Of a DNA stretch of 64,000 bases, positions 1-8,586 are shown piece after piece. A model generated the notes under the pieces. It was not told the origin of the DNA and ran no database searches. It saw only the letters and a program-made list of their open reading frames with translations. The position numbers and the translations under genes were made by a program. Position 1 is the first letter of the stretch. Each line of letters starts with the position of its first letter. Source of the DNA: Antarcticimicrobium sp033791545 (lineage in GTDB: Bacteria > Pseudomonadota > Alphaproteobacteria > Rhodobacterales > Rhodobacteraceae). The DNA is taken from contig JASJGL010000036.1 of the NCBI GenBank assembly GCA_033791545.1, forward strand, positions 23,432-87,431, given 5' to 3'.

Positions 1-2
1 CC

Positions 3-425
3 AAGGAAGAGGTCATCGAATTTGCCAGCAAATATGACGCGCAGTTCTTCCACCTTGACGAAGAGGCGGCGAAACACTCGCTGTTCGGCGGGCTCTGCGC
101 CAGCGGCTGGCATACCTGCGCCATGACCATGGCGATGATGGTCGAGAACATGGACAAGAGCGGTCGGTCGCTGGGTTCGCCCGGCCTCGATTCGCTCAGG
201 TGGCTCAAACCGGTCTATCCCGGCGATGTGCTGTCGGTGCGGATGGAGGTGATTGCGCTGCACCCGTCCAAAAGCCGCCCCGAGATCGGCATCGTCAAGA
301 ACACGGTGACGGTTCTGAATCAAGACGACGTGCCGGTGATGGAATTCACCAGCAACGGTATCTTTCCCCGTGGGCAGGGCGCGGTAAAACCTCCCCAGCA
401 GACCTCGGACTCTTCTCCAAGCTAA
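3..425 (+). CDS. MaoC-like dehydratase, 5' truncated by window edge
   Basis: The reading frame is open from the first bases (frame starting at base 3) to the TGA at 423-425, giving about 140 residues of the C-terminal part. The segment FHLDEEAAKHSLFGGLCASG followed by WHTCAMTMAM is the usual hot-dog-fold MaoC/acyl-dehydratase pattern (active-site region F-H-xD then the G-x-xASGW helix). The family hydrates or dehydrates acyl-CoA-like substrates; the precise substrate cannot be told. The true start lies outside the window. fmt follows on the same strand after about 90 bases, with a small hairpin between them, so the two may not be cotranscribed. Confidence 0.8.
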   Translation, partial: KEEVIEFASKYDAQFFHLDEEAAKHSLFGGLCASGWHTCAMTMAMMVENMDKSGRSLGSPGLDSLRWLKPVYPGDVLSVRMEVIALHPSKSRPEIGIVKNTVTVLNQDDVPVMEFTSNGIFPRGQGAVKPPQQTSDSSPS

Positions 426-456
426 GCCCCCCTGCGCGGCCCATGCTGGACACCGG

Positions 457-478
457 GCGCACCATGACTAAGGTGCGC
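457..478. other. Small inverted repeat between MaoC gene and fmt
   Basis: Seven-base perfect arms (GCGCACC / GGTGCGC) with an 8-base loop lie in the gap before fmt. There is no T-run, so it is not a classical terminator. It could be an RNA hairpin at the 5' end of the fmt message, or chance. Confidence 0.35.
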
Positions 479-514
479 GGCGATGACACCCGGCGGCAGG
501 GCAAAGGACGAACG

Positions 515-1420
515 ATGCGCATCATCTTCATGGGAACCCCCGATTTCTCGGTCCCGGTGCTCGACGCGCTGGTGCGGGCCGGGCATGAGATCGCCTGTGT
601 CTATTGCCAGCCGCCGCGCCCGGCCGGTCGTGGCAAAAAGGACCGCCCCAGCCCGGTACAGGCGCGCGCCGAGGAAATGGGTCTGCCCGTCCGCCACCCC
701 ACCAGTCTGAAAAGCGATGCGGTGCAGGCCGAATTCGCCGCGCTCAACGCCGATATCGCCGTGGTGGTGGCCTATGGGCTGATCCTGCCGCGCGCGGTGC
801 TCGATGCCCCGGCGAAAAGCTGTCTCAACATCCATGCCAGCCTGCTGCCGCGCTGGCGCGGCGCGGCCCCAATTCACCGTGCAATCATGGCCGGCGACGC
901 CGAAACCGGGATCTGTATCATGCAGATGGAGGCCGGGCTGGATACCGGCCCGGTACTGCTGCGCGACACCACAGCCATCGGCACCGAAGAAACCACGGCA
1001 GAGCTGCATGACCGGCTGTCGGATATGGGCGCCGCGCTGATCCTGCGCGCGCTGGAGCAGATCGACACGCTGGTGCCACAGCCGCAGCCCGAGACCGGCG
1101 TGACCTATGCCGAGAAGATCGACAAATCCGAGGCGCGGGTGGACTGGACCCGGTCCGCGGAACAGGTCGACCGCAAGATCCGCGGTCTTTCCCCCTTTCC
1201 CGGCGCATGGTGCGAAATCGACGGCGCAAGGGTCAAACTGCTGGCCTCGCGCCTAGCCCCCGGCAGCGGCGCACCGGGCGAGGTTTTGGATGATGCGCTC
1301 ACCGTCGCCTGTGGCCGCGGCGCGGTACAGCTGACCCGCTTGCAACGGGCGGGCAAAGGGGCGCAGGATAGTGATGTGTTCCTGCGCGGTCGTGCGGTGG
1401 CCAAGGGAACGCGGCTTTGA
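515..1420 (+). CDS. fmt: Methionyl-tRNA formyltransferase
   Basis: The 301-residue protein, normal for the family, transfers a formyl group from 10-formyltetrahydrofolate to initiator Met-tRNA in the cytosol. The N-terminal Rossmann-type domain starts MRIIFMGTPDFSVPVL. The active-site stretch NIHASLLPRWRGAAPIH carries Asn105 and His107, and Asp143 lies in AGLDTGPVL, matching the family's N-H-D triad. The C-terminal OB-like domain follows to the end. The ATG at 515 has an AAAGGACG ribosome site just upstream; the same frame is open further upstream but that part does not resemble Fmt. No def gene is next to it in this window. Confidence 0.95.
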   Translation: MRIIFMGTPDFSVPVLDALVRAGHEIACVYCQPPRPAGRGKKDRPSPVQARAEEMGLPVRHPTSLKSDAVQAEFAALNADIAVVVAYGLILPRAVLDAPAKSCLNIHASLLPRWRGAAPIHRAIMAGDAETGICIMQMEAGLDTGPVLLRDTTAIGTEETTAELHDRLSDMGAALILRALEQIDTLVPQPQPETGVTYAEKIDKSEARVDWTRSAEQVDRKIRGLSPFPGAWCEIDGARVKLLASRLAPGSGAPGEVLDDALTVACGRGAVQLTRLQRAGKGAQDSDVFLRGRAVAKGTRL

Positions 1421-1445
1421 CCCGCGCAGAAGGGAGACCGCTGGG

Positions 1446-1682
1446 ATGTTCTTGACGCTGATGGGCACGGTCGTGATCGCCGGGATTGTCGGCTATGGCG
1501 CCGAAAAGACCGGGTTCACCCGCAATGGTATCCTGCAATCCATCATCATCTGCATCGGCGGGGCCTTTCTGTTCTATTTCATTCGGATCATGTTCGGGAT
1601 CGGCTTCCACTCACCGGGGATGAACGCCATCGTCTCCTCGGTCGGGGCGCTGATCATCGTGCCGTTCCACTGGCGGAGGTAA
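1446..1682 (+). CDS. Small integral membrane protein, unknown
   Basis: A 78-residue, strongly hydrophobic protein with three likely membrane segments (about residues 3-20, 30-50 and 58-75) separated by short polar turns. It begins 25 bases after fmt and ends 4 bases before the next small membrane gene, so it is probably cotranscribed with both. It resembles the GlsB/YeaQ/YmgE type of tiny membrane protein in size and neighbourhood, but I do not see a diagnostic motif, so the function is unknown. Confidence 0.65.
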   Translation: MFLTLMGTVVIAGIVGYGAEKTGFTRNGILQSIIICIGGAFLFYFIRIMFGIGFHSPGMNAIVSSVGALIIVPFHWRR

Positions 1683-1686
1683 GGCT

Positions 1687-1929
1687 ATGGGCATGGGTAT
1701 CATCGCGCTTATCATCATCGGCGCGGCCGCCGGGTTTCTGGCGACGCGCATGATGAAGATCGAGGCCGACATCCCCACCACGATGCTGATCGGCATCATC
1801 GGCGCGCTGCTTGGCGGGCTGATCCTGCGCGCGCTGCTGACCATGATGGGGGCGCTGTCGGGGTTCGTCGGCGCGGTGCTGGGCGCGATGCTGGTGATCT
1901 GGCTCTGGCAGACCTATTTCCGCCGCTAA
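1687..1929 (+). CDS. GlsB/YeaQ/YmgE-like small membrane protein
   Basis: An 80-residue protein with three glycine- and alanine-rich membrane helices. The first is IIALIIIGAAAGFLATRMM, followed by a second segment rich in G and L (IGALLGGLILRALL), a layout seen in the transglycosylase-associated / YeaQ family of stress-linked membrane proteins. The gene starts 4 bases after its neighbour with an AAGGCTATG context. The family's molecular role is not established. Annotation by layout rather than a decisive motif. Confidence 0.65.
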   Translation: MGMGIIALIIIGAAAGFLATRMMKIEADIPTTMLIGIIGALLGGLILRALLTMMGALSGFVGAVLGAMLVIWLWQTYFRR

Positions 1930-2033
1930 TCGCGCCCCCAAAGCGCGTTGAACAGCGCAGGCGCCACCGCCTCACAGGCCAGGTGATCCACGGACGCAAC
2001 AGCGCGCGCGGAAAATCGCGGCAAGACCACGCC

Positions 2034-2080
2034 ATCGACTTTGCGTGCTTGCCTTTTTCCGACCGCACCGCAAAGTCGAT
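2034..2080. promoter_or_regulatory. Perfect 12-bp inverted repeat in a leader region
   Basis: Arms ATCGACTTTGCG (2034-2045) and CGCAAAGTCGAT (2069-2080) match perfectly across a 23-base loop. The element ends 22 bases before the start codon at 2103. In RNA it would form a stable hairpin just upstream of the ribosome site; in DNA it could be a long operator. No T-run follows it, so it is not a simple terminator. Confidence 0.5.
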
Positions 2081-2102
2081 CTTGCCTCGGGGGGATCGCG
2101 AC

Positions 2103-2456
2103 ATGACGACTTACATATCAAAAGAACTGCGCGACGGACTGGATGCGGCGCGTCTGGCCGGGCTGAAAAAGACCAGCCGGTTGCGGGTGCTGGCCGACGA
2201 TGCCTTTCACCCTGTGCTGCGGCAATGGAAGGACGGGTTTTCCGTCGAGGCGGCCGAGGCGGCGCATCTGCGCGGACTGGTCGATCTTTATGACGGCAGC
2301 CAACACCTGTATCAGTGCCTGATCGTCGCGGCGGAACAGGAAGGCGGCGAGATGCGCTATGAATTCAAGCGCCACACGCGGGCCACCGACCGGGTGCCGC
2401 TGGACTACAGCCGCGACCCCGATGCCCCAACGGCGCTGTTGCCGCGCCCCGACTAA
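2103..2456 (+). CDS. Conserved-looking small protein, unknown function
   Basis: A 117-residue soluble protein beginning MTTYISKELRDGLD, with no signal peptide or membrane helix. It is rich in charged residues and has an aromatic C-terminal half (YDGSQHLYQCLIV, then EMRYEFKRHT). The ATG at 2103 is chosen because a GGGGGGAT ribosome-site-like run lies 8-10 bases upstream and the upstream part of the frame does not look like protein. It is convergent with rnc, 32 bases away. I do not recognise the family. The upstream inverted repeat suggests its own regulation. Confidence 0.6.
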   Translation: MTTYISKELRDGLDAARLAGLKKTSRLRVLADDAFHPVLRQWKDGFSVEAAEAAHLRGLVDLYDGSQHLYQCLIVAAEQEGGEMRYEFKRHTRATDRVPLDYSRDPDAPTALLPRPD

Positions 2457-2488
2457 GGACGGCGCGACAGGTCTACAGGAAACGCGAC

Positions 2489-3172
2489 TCAGGCGTTGTC
2501 GAGCCGCTCCAGCAGCGTCTTGGCGGCCGTCTGTTCGGCCTGACGTTTGGACCCGGCAGAGGCTGTTGCCTCTTCGCCGCTTTGCAGCCGAGCCGCGATG
2601 GTAAAGACCGGGGCGTGATCGGGGCCGGTACGGCTCACCTCAACATATTGCGGCGGGGACTGACGCCGCGCCTGCGCCCATTCTTGCAATGCGGTCTTGG
2701 CGTCGCGCGCATCCTCTTCGACGCTTTGGATGCGCCGTCCCCAAAGCCGCAGGATCATGTCGCGCGCCGGCTCAAAACCGGCATCGCGATAGACGGCGGC
2801 AATCACCGCCTCCATCGCGTCGCCCAACAGCGCCAGCTTGCGCCGCCCGCCCGACAGCATTTCCGAGCGCCCCAGCTTGAGCACCGCGCCCAGATCAATC
2901 TCGCGCGCGACCTCGGCGCAGGCTTCCTTGCGGACCAGCGCATTGAAGCGCGGCGCAAGCTGGCCTTCGGACGCGCTGGTGTCGTCCAGCAACAGCGCCT
3001 CGGCCATCACCAGCCCCAGCACCCGGTCGCCCAGAAACTCCAGCCGCTGATTGTCCGCGCGCGTCGTCGACGAGACCGACCCATGGGTCAGCGCGCGCAC
3101 CAGTAGTTCTGGCCGTTTGAACGTGTGGCCGATGCGCGTCTCAAACGCCTTTATGTCAGCTGACAGTCTCAC
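2489..3172 (-). CDS. rnc: Ribonuclease III
   Basis: A 227-residue endonuclease for double-stranded RNA, acting in rRNA and mRNA processing. The signature NQRLEFLGDRVL lies at residues 41-52, with catalytic or metal-binding Glu45, Asp49, Asp118 and Glu121. The C-terminal double-stranded RNA-binding domain spans about residues 157-225. The GTG start overlaps the lepB stop by 4 bases, showing translational coupling. It is the last gene of the minus-strand run here. The era and recO genes that often follow rnc in relatives are absent: a convergent plus-strand gene comes next. Confidence 0.95.
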   Translation of the reverse strand: MRLSADIKAFETRIGHTFKRPELLVRALTHGSVSSTTRADNQRLEFLGDRVLGLVMAEALLLDDTSASEGQLAPRFNALVRKEACAEVAREIDLGAVLKLGRSEMLSGGRRKLALLGDAMEAVIAAVYRDAGFEPARDMILRLWGRRIQSVEEDARDAKTALQEWAQARRQSPPQYVEVSRTGPDHAPVFTIAARLQSGEEATASAGSKRQAEQTAAKTLLERLDNA

Positions 3173-4005
3173 TCGATCCCCTTGAAGAACCGGTCACCGC
3201 GCCAAGTCCAGAAATACAGCATCGAGCGCCCACCAGACGAGAACATGATGCGATCAGCCCGGCCTACGATGTTTTCATAGGGCACGAAACCGACGCCACC
3301 GGCGGCCTGCGGCAAACGGCTGTCGCTGGAATTGTCGCGATTGTCGCCCATGAAAAAGTAATAGCCCTCGGGCACGGTATAGACGCCGGTGTGGTCCGAT
3401 CTTTGATCGCCGATATTCACGATACTGTGGCGCACACCGTTCGGCAGCGTTTCGATCTGACGGGACTTCTCGCAGATGCCGCCCTCGCCCACCGGGCCGT
3501 TTTCACACCGCGGGCGATAGCCCTGCGGACCCTGCGGCGCCGAGAGTTCCTCGAATACGCCGGCCTTTTCCAGTTTGACCGCCGCGCCATTGATCTGCAG
3601 CACACCGTCGATCACCTGAATCTGGTCGCCCGGCAGGCCGATCAGACGCTTGATGTAATCGGCGCCGCTGACCGGGTGACGGAACACCACCACATCGCCG
3701 CGCTCAGGCTCGTCGCCCCAGACACGGGTGTTGTCGCCCTTGAGAAAGCCACAGAGATCCTTGGCATCTATATTGATGCCGATCACCGGCAGCTTGATGC
3801 TGGGACAGGAGGCATAGGAATAGCCATAGGCCATCTTGTTGACGAACAGGAAATCCCCGATCAGCAGGGTTTCCTTCATCGAGCCCGACGGAATCCAGAA
3901 CGGCTGAAAGAACAGGGTCCGAAACACGCCGGCGATCAGCAGGGCATAAACGATGGTCTTGATCGTCTCCCAGATCGCGTGTCCGGTCTTTTCAGTGCTG
4001 GCCAT
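3169..4005 (-). CDS. lepB: Signal peptidase I
   Basis: A 278-residue membrane-anchored peptidase that removes signal peptides on the periplasmic side of the inner membrane. One N-terminal membrane segment (about residues 15-33) precedes the box WIPSGSMKETL with catalytic Ser42. The general-base Lys119 lies in DYIKRLIGLPGD, and the late box FMGDNRDNSSDSR is also present. The cysteine-containing insert around residues 67-85 is typical of proteobacterial LepB loops. It lies in the operon between acpS and rnc and overlaps rnc by 4 bases. Confidence 0.95.
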   Translation of the reverse strand: MASTEKTGHAIWETIKTIVYALLIAGVFRTLFFQPFWIPSGSMKETLLIGDFLFVNKMAYGYSYASCPSIKLPVIGINIDAKDLCGFLKGDNTRVWGDEPERGDVVVFRHPVSGADYIKRLIGLPGDQIQVIDGVLQINGAAVKLEKAGVFEELSAPQGPQGYRPRCENGPVGEGGICEKSRQIETLPNGVRHSIVNIGDQRSDHTGVYTVPEGYYFFMGDNRDNSSDSRLPQAAGGVGFVPYENIVGRADRIMFSSGGRSMLYFWTWRGDRFFKGIE

Positions 4006-4061
4006 GCGGGCCTCCGTTCAGGTTGGGGTTGACCGCTTCTTGCGGGGCTGATCGGGGTAAG

Positions 4062-4493
4062 TCAAGCAGGCGCCGATGGTGGCACCCCGGCCCCGACAAT
4101 TGGCCGCGCCTCGATCACGACAAAGGCCTGCGCCCAGGGGTGATCGTCGGTCAGGGTCACGTGGATGATCGCCTCGTGCCCCGGCGGGGTCATCTGTGCC
4201 AGCCGCTCGGCGGCCCAGCCGGTGACCTGCATCACCGGCTGGCCGCTGTGCATGTTGCTGACGGCCATATCTTTCCAGGCGATGCCCATGCGCAGCCCGG
4301 TGCCCAGCGCCTTGGAACAGGCCTCTTTCGCGGCCCAGCGCTTGGCATAGGTGCCGGCCACGTCGCGCCGCCGCTCGGCCTTGCGCTGTTCGACCTCGGT
4401 AAAGACACGGTTGCGAAACCGGTCGCCAAAGCGGTCCAGCGCGCGGGCCACCCGGTCGATATTGGCCAGATCTGTGCCGATGCCAAGAATCAT
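4062..4493 (-). CDS. acpS: Holo-[acyl-carrier-protein] synthase
   Basis: A 143-residue phosphopantetheinyl transferase that loads the 4'-phosphopantetheine arm of CoA onto acyl carrier protein. The family's magnesium-binding residues are visible as Asp8 in MILGIGTDLANIDRV and Glu57 in KRWAAKEACSKALG. It lies 10 bases downstream of pdxJ and upstream of lepB in the same minus-strand operon. The C-terminal tail beyond about residue 130 is slightly longer than usual and rich in Pro, Ala and Gly. Confidence 0.93.
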   Translation of the reverse strand: MILGIGTDLANIDRVARALDRFGDRFRNRVFTEVEQRKAERRRDVAGTYAKRWAAKEACSKALGTGLRMGIAWKDMAVSNMHSGQPVMQVTGWAAERLAQMTPPGHEAIIHVTLTDDHPWAQAFVVIEARPIVGAGVPPSAPA

Positions 4494-4503
4494 AGCGCCG
4501 ACC

Positions 4504-5250
4504 TCAGGACCGTGTCTCGTCCATCAGGCGGCGCATTTCGCGGATCGCAGGCTCCAGCCCGCGAAAGATCGCCTCGCCGATCAGAAAATGCCCGATGTTC
4601 AGCTCGCGCACCTCGGGGAATGCGGCAATCGGCTGCACCGTGTCATAGGTCAGCCCGTGGCCCGCATGGACCTCCAACCCCAGAGACCCGGCCAGAGTAG
4701 CCATCTCACGCAGACGCTGCAACTCTGCGTCGCGGGCCTCAAGACGTCCTTCGGCGTGGAAATCGCAATAGGCCCCGGTGTGCAGTTCGATCACCTCGGC
4801 GCCGATCCGCGCGGCGGCCTCGATCTGCGGCCTGTCCGCCCCGATGAACAAAGATACCCGACAGCCCGCCGCCCGCAGCGGCGCGATGAACCGGGCCAGC
4901 TTGGCTTCGTCATGCGCGACCTCAAGCCCGCCTTCGGTGGTCCGCTCCTCGCGTTTTTCCGGCACCAGACAGACCGCATGCGGTTTGTGGCGCAGCGCGA
5001 TGGCCTGCATTTCATCCGTGGCGGCCATCTCGAAATTCAGCGGCACGCTCAACCCGGCCACCAGCCCCTCGATATCGGTATCCGATATGTGGCGGCGATC
5101 TTCGCGCAGATGCGCGGTAATGCCATCGGCACCCGCCGCCTCGGCCAGTTTCGCGGCGCGCAGCGGATCAGGATAGGCGCCACCGCGCGCGTTACGAACG
5201 GTGGCCACATGGTCGATATTCACGCCCAGCCGCAGACGGGGATCGGTCAT
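4504..5250 (-). CDS. pdxJ: Pyridoxine 5'-phosphate synthase
   Basis: A 248-residue TIM-barrel enzyme that condenses 3-amino-2-oxopropyl phosphate with deoxyxylulose 5-phosphate to make pyridoxine 5'-phosphate (DXP-dependent vitamin B6 synthesis). Recognisable segments are LGVNIDHVATVRNARG at the N-terminus and HLREDRRHISDTDI. Near the C-terminus are HAGHGLTYDTVQPIA and LNIGHFLIGEAIFRGL, the catalytic His and phosphate-binding loops. I chose the ATG at 5250 because the family starts just before LRLGVNIDH; the longer upstream frame looks non-coding. It is followed closely by acpS. Confidence 0.95.
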   Translation of the reverse strand: MTDPRLRLGVNIDHVATVRNARGGAYPDPLRAAKLAEAAGADGITAHLREDRRHISDTDIEGLVAGLSVPLNFEMAATDEMQAIALRHKPHAVCLVPEKREERTTEGGLEVAHDEAKLARFIAPLRAAGCRVSLFIGADRPQIEAAARIGAEVIELHTGAYCDFHAEGRLEARDAELQRLREMATLAGSLGLEVHAGHGLTYDTVQPIAAFPEVRELNIGHFLIGEAIFRGLEPAIREMRRLMDETRS

Positions 5251-5284
5251 CGAGAGACTCCTTGCCAGAGATTGCGCGCGAACA

Positions 5285-5941
5285 TTAATCCGCCTTTCGG
5301 CCAAGGTCAGCCTCTGCGCGGGCTTTTTTCTTGATCGCGTCGAACTTGGCCTTGATCCGGCCACGGCGGCGATGCTGATAGGCGCGGATCAGCGGCACGC
5401 TGAGGAAATAGGCTATGGTTCCGGCCACCACACCGGGGATCAGACCGCCGATCATATAGGGGTAGAAGATGTCGTGATAGAACCCCATCAGCCCGTTCCA
5501 GTCGGCATCCCGATTGGTGAACAGCGCGATGAGATTGTCCTTCAGATCGCTCCCCGCATAGGCGAACTTGCGCAGGAACCCGGTATGACGCTTTTCGTCA
5601 AAGGTGGTGCCCAGCAGAAAATGCCCGGTCTTGAGCGAGATCACCCCGATCGGCACATAGGTCAGCGGATTGCCGAAGAACGTGGCGCTGAGCGCGGCCA
5701 GAATATTGCCCCGCATCAATCGCGCGATCAGGAATGCAACGACAAAATGCATGCCGTAGAACGGGGTAAAGGTGGTGAACACTCCGGCCCAGATTCCCCG
5801 CGCGATCCGCTCGGGCGTATCCGGCAGGCGGCGGATCCGGTGTTTCACATAGAGAAAGGCGCGGTACCAGCCACCGCGGGGGTAAAAAAACTCGACAATG
5901 ATTTTCAGGAGCGAGCGGCGATCCCGGCGTTTGAATACCAA
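5285..5941 (-). CDS. DUF2062 membrane protein
   Basis: A 218-residue protein with hydrophobic segments around residues 48-75 and 160-190 and a basic C-terminal tail (HRRRGRIKAKFDAIKKKAR). The segment FTPFYGMHFVVAFLIARLMR followed by NPLTYVPIG is characteristic of the DUF2062 family, inner-membrane proteins of unknown function often found near rsh and pdxJ in Rhodobacteraceae. The start is TTG at 5941 with AAAGGACG upstream; no better start is in frame. It lies 30 bases after rsh and 34 bases before pdxJ in the same operon. Confidence 0.85.
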   Translation of the reverse strand: MVFKRRDRRSLLKIIVEFFYPRGGWYRAFLYVKHRIRRLPDTPERIARGIWAGVFTTFTPFYGMHFVVAFLIARLMRGNILAALSATFFGNPLTYVPIGVISLKTGHFLLGTTFDEKRHTGFLRKFAYAGSDLKDNLIALFTNRDADWNGLMGFYHDIFYPYMIGGLIPGVVAGTIAYFLSVPLIRAYQHRRRGRIKAKFDAIKKKARAEADLGRKAD

Positions 5942-5971
5942 CGTCGTCGTCCTTTTCTCCTGCCGCGGTTC

Positions 5972-8104
5972 TTAGCCCAACACGACGTGGGCCGGTGGCT
6001 TTTCGCGGTAACGTTCCACCGAGGCGACATCGCTTTCGGCCTCGAGCATCAGCATCAGTGAGTGGAGCTGTTCCACATCCCGCAATTCCAGATCCAGCAT
6101 AAGGCGATAGAAGTCCGGTTTGCGATCCACAAATACCAGATTGTTGATATTGGCCTTTTTCTCTCCGATCAATGTGCAAATACGTCCCAGCACCCCGGCA
6201 TCGTTGCCGATGGTCAGCTCCAGCGTCACGCTATAAACCGCCGGGTGGGTGCCCGAATGCCAATGCAGGTCGACCCAGCGGGCCGGCTGATCCTCGAACT
6301 CGCTCAGCCGGTCGCAATCGATCGTATGCACCACCACGCCCTTGCCGCGCGAGGTGATCCCGACAATGCGCTCGCCCGGCAGCGGCTGGCAGCAGGGTGC
6401 GCGCTCAAAGCTCTGCCCCGGTTGCAGACCGATCACCGCCCGGCGCGGGGGAATGTGTTCGCCCTCGTCCCGGACCAGTTCGGGATAGACCGCCTGCACC
6501 ACGTCATGGGCGGTGATTTCCGCGCTCCCCAGCCGTGCCAGCAGCTCGTCGCGATGCTTCAGCCGAAGATTACGCGCCGCGGCGTCCAGTGCCTTGTCGG
6601 TGGCCTTGCGCCCCACATGTTCAAAGGCCGAGCGGGCCAGCTCTTGCCCCAGCTTGATAAAGCGCCCGCGGTCCAGCTCGCGCAGCGCGCGGCGGATCGC
6701 CGAACGGGCCTTGCCGGTGGTGGCGATCTCCAGCCAGCTCACCTGTGGCATCTGCCCCTCAGCGGTGATGATCTCGACCGACTGGCCGTTCTTCAGCCGG
6801 GTCCAGAGCGGCACCCGGATACCGTCCACCTTGGCCCCGACGCAGGCATGGCCGATGCGGGTGTGGATGGCATAGCCATAATCGATCGGCGTCGCCCCGC
6901 GGGGCAGCTTGACCACATCCCCCTTGGGGGTAAAGCAGAACACCTGATCGGAATACATCTCGAGCTTGACCGCTTCGAGAAATTCGTCGTGATCCTCTTC
7001 CGAGTCGAACTGTTCGGTCAGCGAGGAAATCCATTTCGCCGGATCAACCGCAAACGGGTTTTCCGAGCGCACCCCATCGCGATAGGACCAATGCGCCGCG
7101 ACACCGGTTTCGGCCACGTCATGCATCTGGCGGGTGCGAATCTGAACCTCGACCCGTTTGCCGTCGCGCCCCGACACCGTGGTATGGATCGAGCGATAGC
7201 CGTTCGATTTCGGCTGGCTGATATAATCCTTGAACCGGCCCGGCACCGCACGCCAGCGCTGGTGAATGATGCCCAGCGCGCGATAGCAATCCTCCTCGCT
7301 GCCGGTGATGACGCGAAAGCCATAGATGTCGGACAGCCGGGAAAACCCCTGATCCTTTTCCTGCATCTTGCGCCAGATCGAATAGGGTTTCTTGGCCCGC
7401 CCGAACACCTCGGCCTCGATCTCGGCCTTTTCCAGCTCCAGCCGCATGTCGCCAGTGATGCGATGGATCACGTCACCAGTTTCGCGCTGCAAGGTGATAA
7501 AGCGGCGGATGATCGATTGCCGCCCTTCGGGGTTGAGCACGCGAAAGGCCAGGTCTTCGAGTTCCTCACGCATCCACTGCATGCCCATGCGGCCTGCCAG
7601 CGGCGCGAAGATATCCATCGTCTCGCGGGCCTTCTGCTCCTGCTTTTCCGGCCGCATCGCCTTGATGGTGCGCATATTGTGCAGCCGATCGGCAAGCTTG
7701 ACCAGAATCACCCGCATGTCCTTGGACATCGCCATGAACAGCTTTCGGAAATTCTCGGCCTGCTTGGTCTCGCGGCTGGACAGCTGAAGATTGGTCAGCT
7801 TGGTCACGCCATCGACCAGTTCGGCCACCTCGCGGCCGAATTTCTCGGTCACCTCGGTATAGCTGGCCTTGGTGTCCTCGATGGTGTCATGCAGCAGCGC
7901 GGTGATGATTGTCGCATCATCCAGCCGCTGTTCGGTCAGGATCGCGGCGACAGCGACCGGGTGGGAAAAATATGGCTCGCCGGAATGGCGGAACTGCCCC
8001 TCGTGCATCTGCCGCCCATAGTCATAGGCGGCAGTAATACGATCGGCATTGGTTTTCGGATTATAATTGCGGACCAGCGCAATCAGATCTTCGGCTGAAA
8101 TCAT
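5972..8104 (-). CDS. rsh: RelA/SpoT-type (p)ppGpp synthetase/hydrolase
   Basis: A 710-residue bifunctional alarmone enzyme of the stringent response. The HD hydrolase domain is intact: RHSGEPYFSHPVAVA and ALLHDTIEDT with His72-Asp73 (about residues 20-175). The synthetase domain (about 230-345) contains KPYSIWRKMQEK and DIYGFRVI. The TGS domain (about 385-450) includes FTPKGDVVKLPRGATPIDYG. An ACT domain closes the protein (about 635-705). Both activities look possible, as usual in alphaproteobacteria with a single long RSH. It starts 26 bases after rpoZ, the common rpoZ-rsh pairing. Confidence 0.95.
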   Translation of the reverse strand: MISAEDLIALVRNYNPKTNADRITAAYDYGRQMHEGQFRHSGEPYFSHPVAVAAILTEQRLDDATIITALLHDTIEDTKASYTEVTEKFGREVAELVDGVTKLTNLQLSSRETKQAENFRKLFMAMSKDMRVILVKLADRLHNMRTIKAMRPEKQEQKARETMDIFAPLAGRMGMQWMREELEDLAFRVLNPEGRQSIIRRFITLQRETGDVIHRITGDMRLELEKAEIEAEVFGRAKKPYSIWRKMQEKDQGFSRLSDIYGFRVITGSEEDCYRALGIIHQRWRAVPGRFKDYISQPKSNGYRSIHTTVSGRDGKRVEVQIRTRQMHDVAETGVAAHWSYRDGVRSENPFAVDPAKWISSLTEQFDSEEDHDEFLEAVKLEMYSDQVFCFTPKGDVVKLPRGATPIDYGYAIHTRIGHACVGAKVDGIRVPLWTRLKNGQSVEIITAEGQMPQVSWLEIATTGKARSAIRRALRELDRGRFIKLGQELARSAFEHVGRKATDKALDAAARNLRLKHRDELLARLGSAEITAHDVVQAVYPELVRDEGEHIPPRRAVIGLQPGQSFERAPCCQPLPGERIVGITSRGKGVVVHTIDCDRLSEFEDQPARWVDLHWHSGTHPAVYSVTLELTIGNDAGVLGRICTLIGEKKANINNLVFVDRKPDFYRLMLDLELRDVEQLHSLMLMLEAESDVASVERYREKPPAHVVLG

Positions 8105-8129
8105 TCGGTCCGCGTCCTCATATCCGCGC

Positions 8130-8483
8130 TCAGCCCTGGCCTTGGGCCTCCATCAGTTTGCGCAGCAGCATTTCCTCGTTCATGTCGTCCTCGGCCGGTT
8201 TGTCGGCTTCGGCACCCATAAGCAGGGCCATCTGATCTTCTTCCGGCTCGTCCACTTCGATCTGAGTCTGGTTCGACTCGATCAGGCGTTCGCGCAGATC
8301 ATCGGCACTTTGGGTCTCGTCGGCGATTTCACGCAGGGCGACAACCGGGTTCTTGTCGTTATCGCGCTCTACCGTGATGGGCGTACCCGCAGCAATCTCG
8401 CGCGCACGATGCGCGGCCAACATCACCAGCTCAAACCGGTTTGGTACCTTGTCAACGCAGTCTTCAACCGTCACGCGGGCCAT
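8130..8483 (-). CDS. rpoZ: RNA polymerase omega subunit
   Basis: A 117-residue omega subunit, which helps beta-prime fold and assemble into RNA polymerase and contributes to the ppGpp site. The conserved start MARVTVEDCVDKVPNRFELV and AAHRAREIAAG are present, followed by an acidic C-terminal extension typical of alphaproteobacteria (EVDEPEEDQMALLMGAE). The ATG at 8483 fits the family start and has GGAGATC-like sequence upstream (CTCCTCATG on the plus strand). The rsh gene follows directly. Confidence 0.95.
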   Translation of the reverse strand: MARVTVEDCVDKVPNRFELVMLAAHRAREIAAGTPITVERDNDKNPVVALREIADETQSADDLRERLIESNQTQIEVDEPEEDQMALLMGAEADKPAEDDMNEEMLLRKLMEAQGQG

Positions 8484-8586
8484 GAGGAGATCTCCAATAC
8501 AGTTCTGGGTCCGGAACGGCGGTTTGTAACCGCGAATCTTTACCTTGACAAGGCAGGAACGCGGCCGATCTGCAGAAAACAAAGGG

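Noticed and set aside
6062..8098. 678-residue plus-strand frame opposite rsh
   Set aside because: It mirrors rsh almost base for base and has the amino acid composition of a shadow frame. The rsh domains are complete.
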